Source: Athripsodes cinereus
Lineage: Eukaryota > Arthropoda > Insecta > Trichoptera > Leptoceridae
Direction: 5' to 3'
Assembly (NCBI GenBank): GCA_947579605.1
Contig: OX388324.1
Coordinates: forward strand, 19,289,746-19,353,745
Length of the DNA: 64,000 nt
Part shown: positions 56,818 to 64,000 of the stretch, in pieces
Layout: each line of letters begins with the position of its first letter
How positions within the stretch are numbered: position 1 is the stretch's first letter
Notes under the pieces: generated by a model
What the model was told of the DNA's origin: nothing
The model's database searches: none
Seen by the model: only the letters and a program-made list of their open reading frames with translations
Made by a program: the position numbers and the translations under genes

Positions 56818-57032
56818 TACTGGGGTGCCAGCAGACCAGCTGCATATTATAAACATTCAAGCAGTCTTCTCTGTGCCAACAAAAAAATATGACATTCGGG
56901 ATAGGTGGCAGATCTCATCGCTGAATTTGAGATGTAAAAAATCTTTAAATTCAAACATTTGCTTTTTACAGGACACTCGAAAACTAACGGAAAAAAGTGG
57001 GAGTACATTTTTTTTTGCCGGGTACTCCACGA
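56818..57032 (-). repeat. Family A repeat
   Basis: GGGGTGCCAGCAGACCAGCT, ATTCGGGATAGGTGGCAGAT, CTCATCGCTGAATTTGAGAT, GACACTCGAAAACTAACGGA and the end CCGGGTACTCCACGAC. The GTGATGGTA terminus is missing; an ACTACT run lies there instead. Confidence 0.7.
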
Positions 57033-57034
57033 CT

Positions 57035-58640
57035 TAAATTTGTTTGTCAAAAATAAAACAAAATTAAGAAATATATTGGTATTTAAACAAGGCGAGTAGG
57101 GTTGGTAATGTTTTGTTCGTTTTTAGTTATATCAGTTTATATTTGGTTTATATACTTGAACTAAATATTATAATATTGCAAGTAAATTTTGTGCCACGTG
57201 AGCTGGAGTTGAGTTGATAAGAGAGAGAGAGAGGGTGATAGAAAATGAGAAGAACTTTTCTCATTATGCAAATTTCTACATACCGCTACTATCATCATAT
57301 TATTCTACATACAATATGTTCATGTTAAACTTCTTACTTCAACAAAACAATAGACAAACAGGTGTTCTCATATTGTGCATGTGAGTTTCATTTGATGAGT
57401 TTGCCGTTTTCTTGATTGCAGTGCCGTTACAATTTCAAAAAAAAAATGAATAGGTACATGGTAAATTCAAAAACGAGTGACAAAGTATTATCTGAGTACA
57501 TTTAATTTACATTTAATTTTTGCTCTGACAAATCACTATTCAAAATAAAAACTTTGCTTTTTAACTATTTATATTTTAAAACCACGATCCACTCTTTCTT
57601 AATTTAGTAATATATATTAAAAAAAAAATATGTGACAAAATTATTGTCACGGGTACTGACAAACAAAATTATTGTCATGTTTCAAACAAATTGTTATATG
57701 TTATATTTTGAAGCATCGTGTCATTCTAAATGAATTATTTCAATATTAATATGATAGTATTGTATCTATTAAACCTTAAAATTCTCTTGAAAATTTGTTC
57801 ATAAAATTTGATTAAAAAAAGTTTGATGAATGTGCCGCCTATTTTTGCGGGCTATGCCGTTACAAAACTGACAATATTTTAATCATTATATCACACATTA
57901 ACGTATATTTACATATATTCTTAAATTAAGTAGGTACCTATATTTTTAAGCACTCTTGCTACTTTAATTATTATATTTTTTAATTTTGCTTTACTACGTA
58001 AAACATACGTAGATAAAACACTTATGATTCAAATTAATAACTAATGTTTGATCATTTACGCCGTAGCTCAATGATCCATCTCTTGTCATTAGATCTATCT
58101 ACAAAATAATAATATATCAAGACCTTCTACTGCAAATATTAATTACAGCAATGTTCTTGTTATTATTATTCTGCCAGAAATGATGGAGTGTCGCTACGAT
58201 CTATGTATGTACTTTTATTAATATAATACATTAACTGCTACGACCGACGCACGTCAACGCTACGAGAAGCCTACGACAACACCGCTGACGCTATTAATGT
58301 ACATAGTTAGTAAGTGAAATCTACATACATACAGTAAGTGTTTCACACCATATTGACATTACTTACTTCATGGATATACCTTATATTTAATAGGCAGTTT
58401 TATGTTATATATTATCATGGTTTATAACCTTTGGTTATGTGTTTAATTTATCAACCAGGATACGTCTATTGACATGTGCTTCTGTTTCAGGTGTCATAAA
58501 CTTACTAAGTATTATTAATTTTGGTTCAGTCATGTTTTGAGAATATCAATTTAAAATTAATCAATAGCACTCTATTACTACACATCCATTTTTTATTTAT
58601 TAAAGGCTCTCTATGGTTTAATAAAACGCTTGTTTTTTAG
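57035..58640. other. AT-rich intergenic DNA, nothing recognised
   Basis: A GA microsatellite of about seven units lies near 57221-57234, and a GC-richer scrap lies at 58235-58290. No coding frame or terminal repeats. Confidence 0.4.
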
Positions 58641-58644
58641 TTGT

Positions 58645-58800
58645 AGAATTCTTCTTCTTTTCTGTTGCTTTCTCAGTGCTGAAGATTATGACGGTGTATA
58701 GTTACCCCGTCTTTAAGCCTTTTGCAGCGCCTCAAGCAAGGTTCCTCCAAAATTTTACTGGACTTGGGCAAAACATGCAGATAACAAAATAAATTACTTA
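58645..58800 (-). mobile_element. LINE 3' end fragment
   Basis: Plus-strand TTCTTCTTCTTTTCTG is the complement of the GAAGAAGAA tail type. The adjacent TTTTGCAGCGCCTCAAGCAA and GGTTCCTCCAAAATTTTACT may be the antisense of the ORF end. Weak evidence. Confidence 0.35.
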
Positions 58801-59875
58801 ATATTTTACTCCCAATTAAATACTTTAAAATTTCTAATTGATATGCCTTTCGACTTGTTGTTAAATATTAATATATCTTTAAATTTATGACAACGTGCAA
58901 ATCATTATTATATTTAAATTAAAAATATTTTACTATTTTGTTTGATCATCAGTCAGTTTATCCAGAACTTCATATAACTCACTTTTTGTTAAAATGACAC
59001 TTTTATTACCTACAATATTATTCTATCTCTCTTTTCTGCTCTTTTAAAATCTTCTCAGAGCAAAGATGGTCTTGTACCATATATATTTTCTTTCAGTGAG
59101 CATACGTGAGAAAATAAAATCATCCAACGGTCTTAACAGAAAAAAATGAATAAAGATTTCATTATATACTTTTTTACATATGATGGGAAAGCAGTGTTTA
59201 TTATGTCCAAAAATTTATAAAATATTATATCAGTCACCGAAATATCAAACTTAATCTACTTATTCATGATTCTTTTCATAAAAATAGAATATTTTGAAGC
59301 ACTATTACATAAAGTCTTTCAAAAAGCTTTAGGTACAAAAAATTCCACATTTTATGTTGTTTTGTGGAAACTACCTACCCATTGTAGCATGAAACTGAAA
59401 AATACACTACCGGGTCTTATTACAAGGATACAATAGATCTTTTCATACTTTTAATAATATTGTTGTAACCTTTGAATATTATAGTTGTTGAAACGTATAC
59501 AGTTGTGATCATAATATTAACGTATACCTACTCGTACATATAATTTTGTTAACTTTTATCTGGCTTCGCATAGAAAAAAAGATTAATAAAATATTGTAAC
59601 AAATGTACTGTAAATCTAAGCACTGCATTCAGAGTGAGTGCTTCTTTTAAAAATTGCTAGAAATGGTAATAATCATACAAAATTTTGCAACATTTTGATG
59701 CTTACATTATTAACAGTTCTGATTTTGAGCATTTTTTTTTATATTATTATATAAGTGTAATATTTTATGCTTATATAAATTTTGGGTATTGTACCTACTT
59801 TAAGATGATATATTTTTTGAAATCTTCATATTGAGATAAGTACATTCAACAAATTTAAACAAATACATTGTTCAT
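58801..59875. other. AT-rich intergenic DNA, nothing recognised
   Basis: No repeats or coding frames noticed. Confidence 0.4.
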
Positions 59876-59878
59876 TTT

Positions 59879-60045
59879 GAGTTCGTCGTTAGTCTGGAGG
59901 TAGAGTCTCGACCTCATGAACATGGGGTCCGTGGTTCGATACCAGGTGCCGGCAGACTCCCCATTCACGGCACAAGCTTTTAGCTTTGTGTGAAAGGTGT
60001 ATAAGGATATATTTGGGTTTATAACAAACCCAAACAAAACAGGAT
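59879..60045 (+). mobile_element. tRNA-derived SINE-1
   Basis: GAGTTCGTCGTTAGTCTGGA head, B box GGTTCGATACC, CTCCCCATTCACGGCACAAG and GGGTTTATAACAAACCCAAA. About ten bases of the CTTACTGTG block are shortened. It lies about 110 bases before the 60159-61889 element. Confidence 0.85.
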
Positions 60046-60566
60046 GTCACAATATAAACTGTAATATATTTACCGTCAAAGAAAGATACCTCATATTATG
60101 GAGTGTATTATTTTTTATCCATCCACTTGTCTTATTACGGAATCTCTCAAGCACATATCGATGGCTTATTTCTATAGGGAGACAAGTCGAAAAACATGAT
60201 TTTACACAAATCGCATTTTAAGTTTTAGCCAAAACTTAATCTACGATATCTTCGCAAAATAAAAAGCTAAACTACTAATAACTTCGCAATTTATTTGTAA
60301 AAAGTGTTCTAATTATTACTAACATAATTTCAATTCATTTCGATAATCAAAAAAAATATAAAAATTAAAAATATGAAGGTATTCAGACTTAACTCCCCAT
60401 AAAATCGTACGTCTTGGTAATTATATCAATTCTATAAGGAGACATCTCAAATGTCTCCGTATAGAAGTAGATTTTTGTCCTACTTTATACAGAGAAAATC
60501 GTATGTTTTTAGTTGTCTCCTGCTGTCAATTTGCACTTGAAATGTGATGGAGGAAAACCTTTAGAT

Positions 60567-60903
60567 CAGAGGTTCCCAAACTTTTTTTCTCATAGACCAC
60601 TTTCAAAAATTTGCTGGTAGTAATATTTCAAATATTTCATATTAGAAATATTTCAAAAACTCCTCGGTTTTCTTACAGAATATTTTCTAACAGCCTTTTT
60701 CTATAATGTAACGGGTATTTGTACCGACTATTGTTGATGTCATTATCTGGTGCTTTTACCGAATATCCGAAACTTTAACTATGGATTCGTGGACCCCCTC
60801 TTACGACTTGTGCACCCCCATTTTTTAGTCACGCCATCGTAGACCCCCGTCAAGTCTCCCGTGGACAACTGGGGGTCCACCTGGACCACTTTGGGAATCA
60901 CTG
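60567..60903. mobile_element. Non-autonomous hAT MITE, CAGAGGTTCCCAAA ends
   Basis: Ends CAGAGGTTCCCAAA and (as read from the right) CAGTGATTCCCAAA lie between 8 bp repeats CTTTAGAT (60559-60566) and CTTGAGAT (60904-60911), one mismatch. A C-rich inner right part (GACCCCC, GTGGACC) is typical of this MITE type. No transposase. Confidence 0.88.
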
Positions 60904-61174
60904 CTTGAGATGATCAAGAAAACCACACTGAAGAGGATACAATATTTAATTTAGTATTTTTTTATACATAATGCTTATCATCCCAAGTATGTAGATTCAT
61001 TATTTTTGAGCAATGATGGCTTGTTGATTCACCAATTTACTATTCATTCTACTATAGATTAAACAAACATGTGAGAGACCTGTTTTGATTTCTCAGGTCA
61101 TTATAATTTTTTAGTTATTTAGTTAAGAGTTATATTCATACATACTATTACATTTTTAATTTCAATTAAAATTC

Positions 61175-61585
61175 AATTTCAATTAAAAATGTAATATGGA
61201 GAATTATACAAAATCAACGATGATGTTTTTTTAAAGATTGGCCTATTTATAGAATATTTTTTGTATAAATTTTCAAATTCAAACATCGATTCTGAAATTT
61301 CAATTTTGAAAAATTCATGGATAAGAATTTTTATAAATTTGAAATGAATAGGTACAATACCTAATACCTAAAAAATAAATTAGTTCCTACATAATATTTA
61401 TTACATACAGCAGATAATTTGTATACAAATCTGAGTTAAGTATAATTGATCAACAAAAATGAATTTTATTTCTTACACTATACGATGACACACTTGAACA
61501 ATTACGGGAGTTTGTAAAGAGATTAAAAATATTAATCATTCATTGATTCTTAGACGGTACGAAGTTCGCTGGGTTAGCTAGTTGC
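61175..61585 (-). repeat. CTAGCTGACCCGG-type dispersed repeat (copy 4)
   Basis: On the minus strand it starts CTAGCTAACCCAGCGAACTT, passes CTCCCGTAATTGTTC, and aligns with 28680-29118 up to about 61175, where it is truncated within the AAAATGTAATATGGAGAATT region. Confidence 0.7.
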
Positions 61586-62136
61586 ATGATAAATTACAGA
61601 TTTATTAGGATACATCCTAGATGTCTCCCTATAGAACTAACATATATCACAAATCAGTACTAATTTATCAATTCTATAAGGAGACATTAGACTTGTTACC
61701 CTATAGAACTGATTTTTTGTAAAATTTCTATTATTTCCATATGGAGACAAAGTATTTCAGCTTTCAGTAAAAGCATATTTGACTTGTTTCTCTATTGATA
61801 TATGTGCAGACCATCTTTAAGAAATTATTTGCATCATTAACTCAATTTTGATATTTTTTGACTTGTCTCCCTATAGAAATAAGCCATCGATATATAGATA
61901 CAGACTTATTTCTTGATTCGATTATTTAAGAAACAAAGAAGATTATTATCTTATTCATACATGAGGTAACTAAGTAGATATTTTGAAAGCTGAATTAAAA
62001 AATGAATAATGTAAGAGATTTTATGTGTATCTAGTAAATAAAGAGCTTTCTGAGTTCAACTCTCTGCTTTGTGAATGTAAGTAGAAACATGGGTATGAAT
62101 GTGTTTGTTCTATATATTTTTTTAATTTCAAACTTA

Positions 62137-62322
62137 TTTCGTCGGTAGCTTGGAGGTAGAGTCTCGGCCTCGTGAACAAGGGGTCGGTGGTTCGATACCA
62201 GGTACCGCCACACTCCCCTTTCACGGCACAAGCTTTTAGTAGCTTACTGTGAAAGGTGTATAAGGTTGTATTTGGGTTTATAACAAAAAACCCAGATATA
62301 TCTTAATAAAAATAAAAAAAAA
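62137..62322 (+). mobile_element. tRNA-derived SINE-1
   Basis: GTCGGTAGCTTGGAGGTAGA head, B box GGTTCGATACC, CTCCCCTTTCACGGCACAAG, TTACTGTGAAAGGTGTATAA and an A-rich tail AAAATAAAAAAAAA. The most complete of the four SINE-1 copies. Confidence 0.87.
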
Positions 62323-62604
62323 ATCACTAGTAAACGAGCAGATGTCCTTTAAAAAAAATACCTGAAAGTTCTGAAAGCGCGTTCAATGGTGCTTTTGCTT
62401 AATATTTTACGTTTTTTCGTAGTGAAAATGTTGTTATCCAGTAAAGAATAGGTCATCCAATCTTTTCGGAACCTTAGTTTTTGAGTGTCATAATATAAAC
62501 TGTAGATATTTGTAATACATTGTGTTTTAAAATATTCAAAAATCTTCAGTTCAGCAATGAGTTTGCCACTCATCCTTAATGTCCAAACTTTCTTATTACA
62601 AGAA

Positions 62605-62655
62605 GATGGTCCACTAGCTACCCCAGTTGTGGGATATGCCGTGATTGTATAGAAG
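62605..62655 (+). repeat. Family A fragment
   Basis: GGTCCACTAGCTACCCCAGT followed by TGTGGGATATGCCGTGATTG is the terminal block of family A. Confidence 0.55.
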
Positions 62656-62659
62656 TATC

Positions 62660-63425
62660 TAGAATTTTACATTCAGAAAAATCGCTATTGGGAAATGAGG
62701 TGATGAGATGGATGGACGGAAAAAGTTGTTCATGATTGCAAAGTAGCTTGAAGCTTTCGCCATGGTGTTTGTAAATGTTGGCAGTATCTTCGAAGGTACA
62801 CAAAAGAGAAGATATATTTAAAAAAATAACAATCTACATGACTTTACGTACCTAACAGTTAAATCCACAGATTTTTTAATTGAAACAAGTGTTTCTTCCT
62901 ACTATAAATTCTTAATAATGAGAGAGAAGTCTTTCTGCTGCCCTAAGTTTTCATTTTATTTATAGTATTCTTGATATTTGCACTATGTAATATGAAAGTT
63001 ATTCAGATTTTTAATTGAAAGAGGAAAAAGCTCAATTTCTCAAAGCGTGAATATTAAATTGATAATATAAGTAGGTATAACCTTTGAATCTAAGTAAGCC
63101 AAGCGTTGTATAATAAGGCTGTTGAATACGCGATAGGTGGGTGGTTGAATAATAATATAGATATAATATATATTAATATATAGGTATATACAAACTGTTA
63201 TCAGAACAATGTATTTTACTCCCATTCTTTCTTCAATACTTTTCTCCTACTACTGTACAGGGTGAACCTGAAAGCTGAGAAAGACTAAAAATTATTTAAT
63301 TATACTTATTAATGTTAAGTCTTCTTCTTTATGTGTTGTGTTGCATCCCTTCAATATTGACATTAAAATGTGAGAATGCATGCCTATATTGAACAGCCCA
63401 AACAGCTCCTGGACGCTAATATTTT
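62660..63425. other. AT-rich DNA, nothing recognised
   Basis: TA-rich runs near 63160-63190. No repeats or coding frames noticed. Confidence 0.4.
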
Positions 63426-63429
63426 TTGT

Positions 63430-63625
63430 CCATTCATCTATATAATAAGATATCATGGTCTGTGGTGCAGCACAGACCATGCCACACCTGTTGGACTGTC
63501 CATTATGCCATGTCACATGCACTATGGAGGATATTTTTGACGCATCTCCACCTGCTGTGCGTTTTGCACAGTACGGGAGATCAGTTTGATCGTTTTTTTT
63601 GGGTTTCAACACGAAAATAATAATA
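63430..63625 (+). repeat. Dispersed repeat E (copy 2)
   Basis: Extends further 5' than the copy at 25262-25400, beginning near ATGGTCTGTGGTGCAGCACA, which contains a short GGTCTGTG / CACAGACC inverted pair. It then shares GTCACATGCACTATGGAGGA and GACGCATCTCCACCTGCTGT, and ends in an ATAATAATAA tail. Confidence 0.6.
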
Positions 63626-64000
63626 AAGGTAACGATATTTTAATATGACATATGCAAAATATATTCTAATGAGTATAGTGCTTGCCTACTGATTCTCAGA
63701 TATACATATTTTGTTTCTTGCCTACTAATTAAAAATGTCCATATAATGTAGTACCCACCTTCAAATTCAAAGGTATATGGATGTTTATATTGATGACATT
63801 AGGTTGTTTTTTTTTAATATCGTTTCAGTTATACATAATTACATATATATGAATTACTTAACACCAATAATTTATGAATATGTATGTTTTTATATGTATA
63901 TTATTGGCAATGTTAGCTGTACATTGAATAATAAGTAAAAAATAAAAAAAAATATGAAGCCTTTAGAGCATAAAGTTTATTTTGATTTTCTGTTCAAATT
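63626..64000. other. AT-rich DNA to window edge
   Basis: Nothing recognised. Confidence 0.4.

Larger units (their letters stand above)
60159..61889. mobile_element. 1.7 kb element with 30 bp perfect inverted ends
   Basis: Both ends begin CGATGGCTTATTTCTATAGG and match perfectly for 30 bases. ATAT lies on each side (60155-60158 and 61890-61893), a possible 4 bp duplication. The terminal core TTCTATAGGGAGACA recurs inside in both orientations: 60430-60466 (a facing pair), about 60512, 61621-61636, 61671-61686, about 61695-61709 and about 61740-61750. No transposase is visible, so it is non-autonomous. It hosts a hAT MITE (60567-60903) and a CTAGCTGACCCGG-type repeat (61175-61585). The superfamily is undetermined. 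Confidence 0.85.

Noticed and set aside
60159..61889. Regularly recurring GGAGACA motifs, considered as a CRISPR-like or satellite array
   Set aside because: Spacing is irregular, orientation alternates, and the motifs lie inside a TIR element in a eukaryotic genome.

Overview
This 64 kb window is AT-rich, repeat-laden DNA from an animal nuclear genome, most likely a moth or butterfly. Support for that: abundant truncated LINE tails ending in tetranucleotide repeats, tRNA-derived SINEs, repeats opening with CTAGCTGACCCGG, and a mix of piggyBac, Tc1 and hAT elements that are all familiar from lepidopteran intergenic DNA. The order-level assignment is an inference. I find no convincing host protein-coding gene, no rRNA, no functional tRNA gene and no CRISPR array. 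Nearly everything recognisable is a transposable element or a relic of one.

Layout. 0-17 kb: palindromic elements (1.8, 2.3 and 8.5 kb) and antisense or sense LINE 3' ends. 17-31 kb: an RTE-type LINE tail, a 491 bp hAT MITE with an exact 8 bp target duplication, two SINE families, an internally deleted piggyBac-like element (26.5-27.9 kb), and a 166 bp unit present twice and joined to a long (TA)n tract. 31-34 kb: a stack of insertions nested in one dispersed repeat. 35-38 kb: a second hAT MITE, LINE 3' ends, and a Tc1-type element with intact ends and a DD34E catalytic core but no DNA-binding half. 41-44 kb: an RTE tail with a 14 bp target duplication and several copies of an RTE-related dispersed repeat (called family A here). 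46.8-49.5 kb: a degraded 2.7 kb DNA transposon with 8 bp target duplication and a divergent hAT-like transposase. 50.4-55.7 kb: a LINE tail with a C-terminal domain like that of R4/R2-type elements, then an almost intact non-LTR retrotransposon. 56-64 kb: more family A and SINE copies, and a 1.7 kb element with 30 bp terminal inverted repeats that itself carries a hAT MITE and another dispersed repeat.

The most informative unit is the LINE at about 51.26-55.69 kb. ORF1 (coiled coil plus RRM-like region) is intact. ORF2 (APE-type endonuclease plus reverse transcriptase) has a single in-frame amber codon. ORF2 has no usable ATG before its conserved N-terminus, lies in the -1 frame, and overlaps ORF1. 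Within the overlap a canonical slippery heptamer A_AAA_AAC sits in exactly the right phase, so ORF2 may be made by -1 ribosomal frameshifting. A tRNA-like A-box/B-box module lies immediately upstream of ORF1. The other candidate for something undescribed is the 60.16-61.89 kb element, whose terminal motif is scattered inside it in both orientations.

No alignment or database search was possible, so family names below the superfamily level are provisional.
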